A DNA stretch of 29,288 nt from Fen-1038 sp042408355 (GTDB lineage Bacteria; Chloroflexota; Anaerolineae; Anaerolineales; Villigracilaceae), in NCBI GenBank assembly GCA_042408355.1, contig JBHORD010000096.1, positions 1 through 29,288 on the forward strand. Reading direction: 5' to 3'. The notes under the pieces were generated by a model. It saw only the letters and a list, made by a program, of their open reading frames with translations, was not told where the DNA came from and ran no database searches. Of the stretch, positions 1-7,810 are shown in pieces; position 1 is the stretch's first letter; the number at the start of each line of letters is the position of its first letter. Both the position numbers and the translations under genes were made by a program.

Positions 1-257
1 AGCAGGCTTGATTCAGCCGCGCGTCCATGAACTCAATTTACGCTTCGACAATTCCAACGGCGACTTCCAGCGCGAGGGCCGCGTCCTGCGCTTGCGCCGC
101 GATCATGCCGTCCAATACCCTGCTGTTGTCCTTGTAAGTCAATCGGACGGCATGATCGCGGCGCAAGCGCAGGACGCGGCCCTCGCGCTGGAAGTCGCCG
201 TTGGAATTGTCGAAGCGTAAATTGAGTTCATGGACGCGCGGCTGAATCAAGCCTGCT
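1..257. repeat. Perfect 113-bp inverted repeat, 31-nt spacer, at window edge
   Basis: Bases 1-113 are the exact reverse complement of bases 145-257, separated by 31 nt (114-144). I compared the arms base by base and found no mismatch. The right arm and the spacer read naturally on the minus strand as the continuation of the CYTH gene: the spacer encodes RLTYKDNSR, a usual CYTH segment. The left arm re-encodes the same protein stretch on the plus strand. The break is therefore at 113/114, and the left arm looks like a folded-back copy. A perfect, gene-internal inverted copy ending at the sequence edge is typical of an assembly or amplification fold-back. A real inverted duplication is less likely. 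Confidence 0.95.
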
Positions 258-424
258 CCCAGCCTCCCCCAAATCCGGGAATAAAATGACAATAACTTTT
301 GAAAAGTTTTGTTGCGGATTGGGGGGAGGCGCCCGAAGGGCGAAGGGGGCCGGAGGCGCATTTCAATATCTTGCGGCTTGCAGACATAAAACTTTACTTC
401 GGTTTCCTGATTCGAATCGCTCAT
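38..424 (-). CDS. CYTH-domain protein (class IV adenylate cyclase / thiamine-triphosphatase superfamily), 3' part lost
   Basis: The N-terminus carries the CYTH signature ExExK (Glu7, Glu9, Lys11 in ETEVK). Later segments LIQPRVHELNLRFD and EGRVLRLRRD followed by RLTYK match the class IV adenylate cyclase-like branch. CYTH proteins bind triphosphate groups and divalent metal inside a beta tunnel; they make cAMP or hydrolyse triphosphates, and the substrate here cannot be told. The family is usually about 170-200 residues. Here the real reading ends near residue 106 and the last 20 or so residues are translated from the inverted repeat, so the C-terminal half is missing. Residues about 26-54 are a foreign in-frame insert from a palindromic element. 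The gene starts at ATG 424, 52 nt downstream of the biotin carrier gene, so it is probably last in that operon. Confidence 0.7.
   Translation of the reverse strand: MSDSNQETEVKFYVCKPQDIEMRLRPPSPFGRLPPIRNKTFQKLLSFYSRIWGRLGAGLIQPRVHELNLRFDNSNGDFQREGRVLRLRRDHAVRLTYKDNSRVLDGMIAAQAQDAALALEVAVGIVEA
262..330. repeat. Palindromic repeat element inserted inside the CYTH gene
   Basis: GCCTCCCCCAAATCCG (262-277) faces CGGATTGGGGGGAGGC (315-330); the arms match at 15 of 16 positions. The centre is itself a palindrome: AACTTTT (294-300), one base, AAAAGTT (302-308). GC-rich flanking sequence to about 355 also seems to belong to the insert, because the encoded residues from about 26 to 54 of the CYTH protein fit no part of that fold while the residues on both sides do. 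It resembles small in-frame palindromic elements such as those known from Rickettsia genes. No second copy was noticed in this window. Confidence 0.7.
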
Positions 425-476
425 TTCACAAGCGTACTTTTCTTCTTCACATCTTGCTTTGCTCCCTGCGTTTTGC

Positions 477-974
477 TTACATTACACTTAACAACGTCTG
501 TCTCTGTTCCACGCTTTCTCCGGCCTTGACCTTGATGCGTCCCACTTTGCCGGCGCGCGGCGATTTCAACTCATTTTGCATTTTCATCGATTCAAGAATA
601 ACAAGCACCTGCCCCTTCTCGACCTGCTGTCCTTCTTCAACCGGCACGGCGACGACCAGACCCGGCATCGGCGATTTCAATTGGAATTCGCCGCCTGCCT
701 GCGCTTTGGCCCCTCCCGCCGATTTCAACCGCTTCTCGCGTTCATCCTCGACTTTGATCGGGTAATGTCGCCCCAGCAAAAGCACCTGCCAATCGTCTTC
801 GCCTTCGTAGACGTACGCTTCGTACGACTTTCCATCTATCACCATCGAATAAATGGGCTGGCCGCTGATGGACTGGAAATCCACTTCCATCGTTTTGCCG
901 TCAATGCTGATATGCTGTTCGTCAATGATCTCGATCGTGAATTCTTTATCGTCAATTGTGGTTACATATTTCAT
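477..974 (-). CDS. Acyl-CoA carboxylase biotin carboxyl carrier subunit
   Basis: This 165-residue protein carries covalently bound biotin between the biotin carboxylase and carboxyltransferase centres. The C-terminal biotinyl domain (about 98-165) has SPMPG at 101-105 and the biotinylation site ESMKMQNE, with Lys131 as the acceptor. The N-terminal part (about 1-80) is beta-rich and resembles the BT-like region of propionyl-CoA carboxylase alpha chains more than the short Ala/Pro linker of classical AccB. It is joined to the biotinyl domain by a charged and Gly/Ala-rich hinge (78-97). It starts 10 nt after the biotin carboxylase stop, so the two are surely co-transcribed. In many bacteria these two parts are one polypeptide; here they are separate genes. 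Confidence 0.93.
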   Translation of the reverse strand: MKYVTTIDDKEFTIEIIDEQHISIDGKTMEVDFQSISGQPIYSMVIDGKSYEAYVYEGEDDWQVLLLGRHYPIKVEDEREKRLKSAGGAKAQAGGEFQLKSPMPGLVVAVPVEEGQQVEKGQVLVILESMKMQNELKSPRAGKVGRIKVKAGESVEQRQTLLSVM

Positions 975-984
975 AGGTCACCCA

Positions 985-2496
985 TTATCTGTGCAGGCGT
1001 TCCCAGCGTCCCACCCATTTCCAGTTGCTGGTGTCGCGTTCATTGCGCATGACAAATTCCGCCGAACGCTGTGCCTTGTGATGCGCAACCAGCGTGGCAA
1101 ACGCCGCGGCAATTTCCGGATGATGCGCCACGCGTTCTTCATCCGGTTCGGGCATCGAGAAGCGTTCCTCGACGAAGCGCGTGTCGTATTGTCCGCCCAT
1201 GAAGCGGGGCGAGTCCATCATCGTTTGGTGGAAGGGGATGTTCGTCCGCACGCCAACGATGCGATATTCTTCGAGGGCGCGCCGCATTCGCAAAATGGCC
1301 TGGCCGCGCGTCTCGCCCCACACAATCAGCTTTGCGATCATTGGATCGTAGAACGGCGTGATCTCGATGCCGGAATATACGCTTGTGTCTACGCGGACGC
1401 CGGGCCCGGTGGGGACGATGCTCAATGTGACGCGTCCGGTCGAGGGCAGGAAGCCGTTATACGGATCCTCGGCGTTGATGCGGCATTCGATGGCGTGGCC
1501 GCGCAGATGAATGTCCTCCTGCTTGTAACTCAATTGGCGTCCACGCGCGATGCGGATTTGCTCGGCGACAATGTCAATGCCGGTCACCAGTTCCGTGACG
1601 GGATGTTCCACCTGCAGGCGCGTGTTCATCTCGAGGAAATAAAAATTCCTGTCCTTGTCCACCAGAAACTCGATCGTTCCAGCGTTGACATATTCCACAG
1701 ACTGTGCGGCTTTCACCGCCACTGCGCCCATCTTGCGCCGCAGTTCTTCGTCCATAAACGGTGACGGCGCTTCTTCGATCAACTTTTGATGGCGGCGCTG
1801 AATGGAGCAGTCGCGTTCGCCAAGATAAATTACATTGCCATGCTGATCGGCCAGGATTTGGATTTCGATATGGCGCGCGCCTTCGACCAATTTTTCGAGA
1901 TAAACATTCCCGTCGCCGAAAGCGGATTCCGCTTCGCGCCGCGCCGACGCGAGCAGGGCCGGCATTTCTTCGAGCGAGGTCACTTCCCTCATGCCCTTTC
2001 CGCCTCCGCCCGCCGAGGCTTTGATCAGCAGAGGAAAGCCGATCTTCGGAGCCATGGCAAGGATTTCTTCGTCGGTCATGCTGCCTTTGCCCTCCGTGCC
2101 GGGCACCACCGGCACGCCCGCCGCCATAACCGTGTTGCGCGCCGTCATCTTGTCGCCCATGGCGGCGATGGCGGACGGTTTCGGTCCGATGAATGTAATC
2201 CCCGCCTCGATGCAGGCGGCGGCGAACGCTTCGCGCTCCGCCAAAAATCCGTAGCCGGGGTGGATGGCATCCGCGCCGCATTTGCGCGCAATGTCAATGA
2301 TCTTATCCCCGCGCAGATAGGATTCGCGCGATGGGGCAGGGCCGAGCAAGTAAGCCTCGTCTGCATAACGAACGTGAAGCGCGTTGCGATCCGCTTCCGA
2401 AAAAACGGCCACCGTTGGAATTCCTAGTTCGCGGCAGGCGCGCAAGATGCGGACAGCAATCTCGCCGCGGTTTGCCACTAAGATTTTCTTGAACAT
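985..2496 (-). CDS. accC: Biotin carboxylase subunit of acyl-CoA carboxylase
   Basis: It carboxylates the biotin on the carrier protein with ATP and bicarbonate. The order is N-terminal biotin carboxylase domain (1-112, ANRGEIAVRI at 8-17), ATP-grasp domain (about 115-310) with the glycine-rich loop AGGGGKGM (162-169), RDCSIQRRHQK (228-238) and EMNTRLQVEHP (289-299), then the C-terminal domain. At 503 residues it is about 50 longer than the E. coli enzyme; the extra tail ends in a Trp/Arg-rich segment (SNWKWVGRWE) and does not reach a biotinyl domain. The start is ATG 2496 with AGGAGC upstream. It sits 14 nt after the carboxyltransferase gene. All visible catalytic motifs are intact. Confidence 0.95.
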   Translation of the reverse strand: MFKKILVANRGEIAVRILRACRELGIPTVAVFSEADRNALHVRYADEAYLLGPAPSRESYLRGDKIIDIARKCGADAIHPGYGFLAEREAFAAACIEAGITFIGPKPSAIAAMGDKMTARNTVMAAGVPVVPGTEGKGSMTDEEILAMAPKIGFPLLIKASAGGGGKGMREVTSLEEMPALLASARREAESAFGDGNVYLEKLVEGARHIEIQILADQHGNVIYLGERDCSIQRRHQKLIEEAPSPFMDEELRRKMGAVAVKAAQSVEYVNAGTIEFLVDKDRNFYFLEMNTRLQVEHPVTELVTGIDIVAEQIRIARGRQLSYKQEDIHLRGHAIECRINAEDPYNGFLPSTGRVTLSIVPTGPGVRVDTSVYSGIEITPFYDPMIAKLIVWGETRGQAILRMRRALEEYRIVGVRTNIPFHQTMMDSPRFMGGQYDTRFVEERFSMPEPDEERVAHHPEIAAAFATLVAHHKAQRSAEFVMRNERDTSNWKWVGRWERLHR

Positions 2497-2510
2497 GAGT
2501 TTGCTCCTCG

Positions 2511-4061
2511 CTAAAGCGGAATATTTCCGTGCTTCTTTGGCGGATTGGTCAATCGTTTGTTTTGCAGCATTTCCAGCGCATTGATCAAGCGCGGACGCGT
2601 CTCTTTCGGTTCGATCACATCATCTATGAAGCCGCGTTGAGCCGCAACGAATGGATTGGCAAACTTCTCACGATACTCCGCAACCAGTTCGGCTTTGCGC
2701 TTGAGCGGGTCTTTGGCGCTTTCGATCTCCTTGCGGAAGATGATGTTCACCGCGCCGTCGGGCCCCATGACCGCGATCTCCGCGCCGGGCCACGCAAAAT
2801 TCACGTCGCCGCGAATGTGCTTGGAGGACATGACGCAGTACGCGCCGCCATAGGCTTTGCGCGTGATGACGGTCAGCTTGGGAACGGTCGCTTCGCAATA
2901 GGCGTACAAAAGTTTTGCGCCCGAGCGGATGATGCCGTGATGTTCCTGATTCGTTCCGGGCATGAAACCGGGCACATCTTCAAACGTAACGATTGGGATG
3001 TTGAACGAATCGCAGAAGCGTACGAAGCGCGCCGCTTTTTCGCTGGCGTCAATATCCAGCACGCCCGCCAATACCGCAGGCTGATTGGCAATGATTCCAA
3101 CCGAATGTCCGCCGAGGCGCGCAAAGCCGACGACCACATTCATCGCATAATTTTCGTGGATCTCAAAGAATTGTCCGTTGTCAAAAATCAATCGAATCAC
3201 ATCTTTGATGTCGTATGGCTTATCCGGCGCATCGGGAATGATGGATTCCAGTTCTTCTTCCATGCGGAACGGATCATCTCCCGTCTGAACGAACGGCGGA
3301 TCTTCCATATTGTTTTGCGGCAGATAGCCCAGCAATTTGCGCATCAGGAACAACGTATCGGCTTCACTGTCGCCTACGATATGACACACGCCCGATTTCT
3401 CCGCATGGACGCTGGCGCCGCCCAAATCTTCAAACGAAACATCCTCATGGGTTACGGCTTTGACCACATCCGGGCCGGTCACAAACATGTAAGATGAATT
3501 TCGAACCATGAAAATAAAATCGGTCAGCGCGGGCGAATAGACCGCGCCGCCCGCGCAGGGTCCCATGATGGCGCTGAGTTGTGGAATGACTCCGGATGCG
3601 AGCGTGTTGCGCAGGAAAATATCGGCATAACCGCCGAGCGACACCACGCCCTCTTGAATGCGCGCCCCGCCCGAGTCGTTCAACCCAATCACGGGCGCGC
3701 CCGTTTTCGTTGCCATATCCATGATCTTGCAAATCTTCGCGGCGTGGACTTCGCCCAGCGACCCGCCGAACACGGTGAAGTCTTGCGAAAAAACATAAAC
3801 GAGGCGGCCTTCAATAGTCCCCCAGCCGGTGACGACCGAATCGCCTAAATATTTTTGATCTTCGAGTCCAAAATCATGGGTGCGATGTTCAACGAAGGCG
3901 TCCACTTCACGGAACGAACCTTTATCGAGCAAAAGATCAATCCGTTCACGCGCCGTGAGGCGGCCTTTTTGGTGTTGCGCTTCGATGCGCGCTTCGCCTC
4001 CGCCAAGCCGCGATTTTGCCCGCATCTCATGCAGACGGTGGATTTTTGGATTTTCGTTCAT
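2511..4061 (-). CDS. Acyl-CoA carboxylase carboxyltransferase subunit (PccB type)
   Basis: This 516-residue protein transfers the carboxyl group from biotin to an acyl-CoA such as propionyl- or acetyl-CoA. It has the two crotonase-like halves of the family. The N-terminal half has NDSGGARIQEG (about 128-138) and GPCAGGAVYSPALTDF (167-182), whose backbone amides form an oxyanion hole. The C-terminal half has DVPGFMPGTNQE and KAYGGAYCVM. I chose ATG 4061 because AGAGAGG lies a few bases upstream and homologous proteins begin near the KIHRLHEMR segment; the reading frame stays open 51 codons further upstream, but that part is unlike the family. Substrate preference cannot be read safely from sequence. 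The gene overlaps the preceding membrane protein gene by 35 nt. Confidence 0.93.
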   Translation of the reverse strand: MNENPKIHRLHEMRAKSRLGGGEARIEAQHQKGRLTARERIDLLLDKGSFREVDAFVEHRTHDFGLEDQKYLGDSVVTGWGTIEGRLVYVFSQDFTVFGGSLGEVHAAKICKIMDMATKTGAPVIGLNDSGGARIQEGVVSLGGYADIFLRNTLASGVIPQLSAIMGPCAGGAVYSPALTDFIFMVRNSSYMFVTGPDVVKAVTHEDVSFEDLGGASVHAEKSGVCHIVGDSEADTLFLMRKLLGYLPQNNMEDPPFVQTGDDPFRMEEELESIIPDAPDKPYDIKDVIRLIFDNGQFFEIHENYAMNVVVGFARLGGHSVGIIANQPAVLAGVLDIDASEKAARFVRFCDSFNIPIVTFEDVPGFMPGTNQEHHGIIRSGAKLLYAYCEATVPKLTVITRKAYGGAYCVMSSKHIRGDVNFAWPGAEIAVMGPDGAVNIIFRKEIESAKDPLKRKAELVAEYREKFANPFVAAQRGFIDDVIEPKETRPRLINALEMLQNKRLTNPPKKHGNIPL

Positions 4062-4467
4062 AAGCCTCTCTTTCAAAGTAGATTCTGTTGCGCGGATCGA
4101 GAACAACAGCGGCTGTATAAGCCAATAGGAGAATGGTGACTGCCAGATCGAACGGCCAATTTGCCCGCATCTGCGCCTGGACGAAGAGCCGGTCCGCCCA
4201 GACCCAGGCCGCATATAAGCCCGAAGCGAGCAGGATCGCGGCCCGGTTCCAGCGCGCTCCGCTCCAGATGCTCCACAACAGGAATAACCCCGTCAACAGC
4301 CAAAAGGCACCGCTTGCGCCGATGTAAAATGGCCCCGGATTGGGGGCGTACAATTCCAGGGTGTTGCGCCACGCTATGCTTGTGATTAGGCGGACGGCTT
4401 GCAAGCCCGTGATCAATAGGATCAGTAAAAACAGGAGGGTGAGTGGAAAAGGCAATCTTCTGCGCAT
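4027..4467 (-). CDS. Small polytopic membrane protein, unknown function
   Basis: I do not recognise a family. The 146 residues start with a basic stretch (MRRRLPF), then show about four hydrophobic segments (near 8-25, 45-70, 75-95 and 105-125), and end in a charged tail. The N-in topology follows from the basic start. I chose ATG 4467 because GAGG lies five bases upstream; a GTG at 4506 would add 13 residues but has no ribosome-binding site. It lies 51 nt after the glycosyltransferase gene, and its last 35 nt overlap the start of the carboxyltransferase gene, so the latter's ribosome-binding site is inside this gene. Its place between a glycosyltransferase and the carboxylase suggests a shared transcript, not a shared function. 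Confidence 0.75.
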   Translation of the reverse strand: MRRRLPFPLTLLFLLILLITGLQAVRLITSIAWRNTLELYAPNPGPFYIGASGAFWLLTGLFLLWSIWSGARWNRAAILLASGLYAAWVWADRLFVQAQMRANWPFDLAVTILLLAYTAAVVLDPRNRIYFEREAYERKSKNPPSA

Positions 4468-4518
4468 TTGCGCCTCGACATATGATTGTGATTCAAAGCG
4501 GATCACGATAAAACGACA

Positions 4519-6612
4519 TCATTGATCGGGCTCCGGCAGGAACTGCATCAGATATTTGCCGCCCCAGCTGGTGTCAATGATCTTCAAACGATTCGTATAT
4601 TGCCCCCGGTATGGACTGCTCTCGAGCAAGCCGGGGTTGGCAAAGACGTATCGCATTCCTGTCTGATACAGATAATTGGAGGCTGTGCCGTTTTTCAAAT
4701 CCTGAAAATAGGTATAACTGTTGATCAGGCCGTCCATGTTGACGATGGTTCGGTCGTGAATGAAGTAGGCCACATTGCCGCCGCCCGTCATTCCGATGAC
4801 ATCCCCCGGCGCGGTGCGCGCTTCCAGATAGCCGGCCGCTACCATATATGGCGTTCCGGGCTTGAGGGGTTGATAGGTTAATTGTGAATGCACCACGCTC
4901 CAGTAATTCCATGCCAGGTAAGCCCCAAAGACGACAACCGCCCCCGCGGCGATGACCTGCGCCGTGACCCATTTCTTAAACAACGGATTGAATATCATAT
5001 CCAGCGCCAGCGCCCCCGCCGTGATCAACGTCAATATTTCCGTCAGCCAATACCATTCTTTGGGCGATACGTAACCGGTGGTGCTGTAAGAGAGAATCTG
5101 AATCCAACTGCCGATGAAAAGGAGAGGCAGGCCGGTCAATACCACGGCCCGAACGCCGCGCCTTCTGTGGAGGAGAATCAGCCCGCAAAAAATTAATGCG
5201 ACAAATCCAAGGAGAAGCACATAGATGGCCGGCCGCAAGTCTGCAAAATGCGTTCTCGAAAAATAAACCGCGATCATTTTGCTTGCGGCGTCCAGAGCGG
5301 AAGTAAACGGCGTCCAGCTGTTGAATTGGGTAGTTGCATCCGTTGCCGGATTGATCATGAAAAAAGAAAGGAAGTCTCTTGGCGCGCCGCCAAAAGCGTT
5401 GACAGCATATGAGCCCCACCAGCGTTTGATTTGCCCGCTGACCGGGCTGAACGTGCCGAAGGCGATTTTGTTCCAGAGCATGTAAAGGCCCAGAACGCCG
5501 CCCAAAATCCCATAGTAGACCGTACCCTCCTTCAGCCAGTCCTGCCAGTGGAGTTTGAAAAATTCAAGCGGCGGAATATCCGCTGGCGAGCGGGACGATG
5601 AGCGGAGTCCATAAGCGGCGAAACGGACGGCGAGGATCGCTCCGCTGCACACGAGCGCATCCATCGCGAGAACGACGCGTGAGACGGCCGGGATCAACGT
5701 CAACGATTGGGCGGCGATCATGATTCCGGATAACGCCGCGCCGCTGACCATCCCCGCAAGAACCGCATTCTTCAGCAAAAGTTTTGGCCTCCACGCGGCG
5801 GGATTCTGATACAGCCCGAAAAGATAATAGACCGGTATTTTGATAAGCAGTCCCGCGACCACCATGAGCACGGCGGAATTGGCGCTGTCATAATATGACG
5901 AGAAGCCCAGCCGCCAGGCGAAGACGAATAATGTGGACGCATAGATCAGCGGGACATCCATCAAGATAAAATAGCGGATCGGCGAATCGCGGAAGACGAT
6001 CCAGAACCCAACGATCGCGCAGAAGAAGATCAAATCGAGGCGGCTCAGCGTGGTCAGAATTGCGAGAATACCGAGCCACGCAATTTGCCGGAGCGTTGGC
6101 CGTTGGTCATTCCTTCCTTTTTCGAACTTATACAACGCATACAATAACAACGACAAGCAGAAAAGAGCAATGCCCGATTCCATCCCCGAATTGTAAAAGA
6201 CGGCCTGGATGTATCCGCTGAACGTCCAAACGATTGCCGCGAGCATCCCCACGACAGGCGAAAGAACATCCTTAAGCATCCGATATAACAGGAGCGCGGT
6301 GCCGAGGCTGAAAAGACTCATCACGATCAATACCACGCGCAATGGAATGATCAGGTCAAAACGCGCCAGCGCGAAAATCGGAATACAAACCAACAGCCAC
6401 AATGGATGGAAGCCGTTGGTCGGATGAATGCCGTCGAAGGTGATGCCGCGTCCGAGGCTGATATTCTGAGCGACTTTGAAATAATAATAAGCGTCATCCC
6501 GGATGAACCAGTTGTTCGCCATGTCATAACCGTTGGCAAACGCTGCGTACAATTGCATGCTGAGGAACGCCACCGCTAAAATAATTTCAAACCAGGGAAT
6601 TTGTTTCTTCAT
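4519..6612 (-). CDS. GT39-like polytopic membrane glycosyltransferase
   Basis: This 697-residue membrane protein has a first transmembrane segment at about 8-27, followed by an extracytoplasmic loop with the Asp pair RDDAYYYF (Asp39, Asp40) and GIHPTNGFHPLW. That is the arrangement of GT-C fold enzymes such as ArnT and protein O-mannosyltransferases, where a loop-1 acidic residue is catalytic and the sugar comes from a polyprenyl phosphate. A dozen or so hydrophobic segments follow, then a soluble C-terminal region (about 590-697). The sugar and acceptor are unknown. The start codon lies 3 nt after the MDR stop, implying translational coupling. Two more proteins of this type lie downstream in the window at 14559 and 18144, with little evident sequence similarity to it by eye. 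Confidence 0.8.
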   Translation of the reverse strand: MKKQIPWFEIILAVAFLSMQLYAAFANGYDMANNWFIRDDAYYYFKVAQNISLGRGITFDGIHPTNGFHPLWLLVCIPIFALARFDLIIPLRVVLIVMSLFSLGTALLLYRMLKDVLSPVVGMLAAIVWTFSGYIQAVFYNSGMESGIALFCLSLLLYALYKFEKGRNDQRPTLRQIAWLGILAILTTLSRLDLIFFCAIVGFWIVFRDSPIRYFILMDVPLIYASTLFVFAWRLGFSSYYDSANSAVLMVVAGLLIKIPVYYLFGLYQNPAAWRPKLLLKNAVLAGMVSGAALSGIMIAAQSLTLIPAVSRVVLAMDALVCSGAILAVRFAAYGLRSSSRSPADIPPLEFFKLHWQDWLKEGTVYYGILGGVLGLYMLWNKIAFGTFSPVSGQIKRWWGSYAVNAFGGAPRDFLSFFMINPATDATTQFNSWTPFTSALDAASKMIAVYFSRTHFADLRPAIYVLLLGFVALIFCGLILLHRRRGVRAVVLTGLPLLFIGSWIQILSYSTTGYVSPKEWYWLTEILTLITAGALALDMIFNPLFKKWVTAQVIAAGAVVVFGAYLAWNYWSVVHSQLTYQPLKPGTPYMVAAGYLEARTAPGDVIGMTGGGNVAYFIHDRTIVNMDGLINSYTYFQDLKNGTASNYLYQTGMRYVFANPGLLESSPYRGQYTNRLKIIDTSWGGKYLMQFLPEPDQ

Positions 6613-6615
6613 TCC

Positions 6616-7647
6616 TTATCCAATATCGAGGGTGATCTTTCCAAGTTGTTCGCCTCGTCCAAGCCGTTCTTGAGCCTTCGCCGCCTCCTTGAGCGGGAAG
6701 GTCATGTCCATTACAGGCTTCAACTTTCCGGCTATAACCAGGTCCATCGCTGTTTTGAAATCCTTCAAGTGACTCATGGTCGAGCCGATGATCGAAAGAT
6801 GTTTGGCAAAGATAAAACGATTGTCAATTTCAAATTTAGGACCGCCGGTGTTGCCAACGGTCAACAAGCGTCCGCCTTTTCGCAAGGCGCGCAGACTGGA
6901 CATGAACGTTGTGCCGACGTTGTCCACCACGACATCCACGCCGCGTTTTTCGGTTGCGATGAAAACAGCCTTGGACCAATCTTCTTCGTTCGACCGGTCA
7001 ATGACGACATCAGCCCCGAGCGATTTTGCCAGCTCCAATTTCTTCGCGCCTGAACCCACGACGATGACACGGGCACCGCTCAATCTAGCGACCTGCACGC
7101 TGGCGGTGTTCACGCCTCCGCTCGCGCCGACAATTAACACTGTTTCGCCCGCGCGCAGATTCCCGCGCGTAATAAGCGAATGCCATGCGGTTTGAAAAAC
7201 CAGCGCGGCGGCCGCGGCGGCATGGAAATCGAAACCGTCCGGCAATTTATAAAGCTGGCGCGCCGGAAGACTGACATATTCCGCGTACGTACCGCGCAGG
7301 GTCTCGCCGAGCAAATGCCATTCGCGGCACATGTTGTCCCAGCCGGAGAGACAATAATCGCATTTGCCGCAGCCGATGTTGGCATTGATTACCACCCGAT
7401 CGCCGACTTGAAAATCGCTCACGCCTTCGCCCAGCGCGGCGACTTCGCCCGCGCCGTCCGCGCCGTTGATGTGCGGAAGCTCAAGCTTCAATCCGGGCCA
7501 GCCGTTGCGGACGGTAACGTCAACGCGGTTGAGCGCCGCGGCGCGCAATCGCACCAGAACTTCTCCCGCTTTTGGCTCCGGCGTTGGAAAATCGGCGTAT
7601 TCCAAAACTTCAGGCCCGCCATGTTGATGAAACAAAACGGCTTTCAT
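6616..7647 (-). CDS. MDR-superfamily alcohol dehydrogenase / quinone oxidoreductase
   Basis: This 343-residue medium-chain dehydrogenase/reductase has a GroES-like N-terminal half and a Rossmann half with GASGGVNTASVQVA (from 174) for NAD(P)H. The structural zinc lobe is complete: Cys93, Cys96, Cys99 and Cys107 (CGKCDYC then C). The usual catalytic-zinc cysteine is replaced in the segment ALNRVDVTVRNG (Asn40), and the GHE motif reads NGADGAGE, so it probably lacks catalytic zinc, as in quinone oxidoreductase and enoyl reductase branches. The ATG 7647 follows a purine-rich GGAAAGAAGAAG. Its neighbours, an acyl-CoA dehydrogenase upstream and a carboxylase downstream, would suit an enoyl-thioester or quinone reductase, but this is inference. 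Confidence 0.88.
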   Translation of the reverse strand: MKAVLFHQHGGPEVLEYADFPTPEPKAGEVLVRLRAAALNRVDVTVRNGWPGLKLELPHINGADGAGEVAALGEGVSDFQVGDRVVINANIGCGKCDYCLSGWDNMCREWHLLGETLRGTYAEYVSLPARQLYKLPDGFDFHAAAAAALVFQTAWHSLITRGNLRAGETVLIVGASGGVNTASVQVARLSGARVIVVGSGAKKLELAKSLGADVVIDRSNEEDWSKAVFIATEKRGVDVVVDNVGTTFMSSLRALRKGGRLLTVGNTGGPKFEIDNRFIFAKHLSIIGSTMSHLKDFKTAMDLVIAGKLKPVMDMTFPLKEAAKAQERLGRGEQLGKITLDIG

Positions 7648-7810
7648 AACTTCTTCTTTCCAGTTGTTGGTTTGTTTTGCGTTTCAAACAGAATGCAAAC
7701 GGATGCTGACGCCGCGGCTGGATCGCGGGCGGCGGATTTTCAGAAACATGCACGCCCGTCCGCGTGCGCCTGCGTTCGAAAATCAGAATGTCAGAAGGAA
7801 CATTCGGGAG

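Noticed and set aside
286..765. Long plus-strand open frames opposite the CYTH and biotin carrier genes
   Set aside because: They are shadows of clearly recognisable minus-strand genes and show no protein family signal.
4062..4214. N-terminal extension of the carboxyltransferase
   Set aside because: The frame is open, but the added residues are unlike the family and a good ribosome-binding site lies before ATG 4061.
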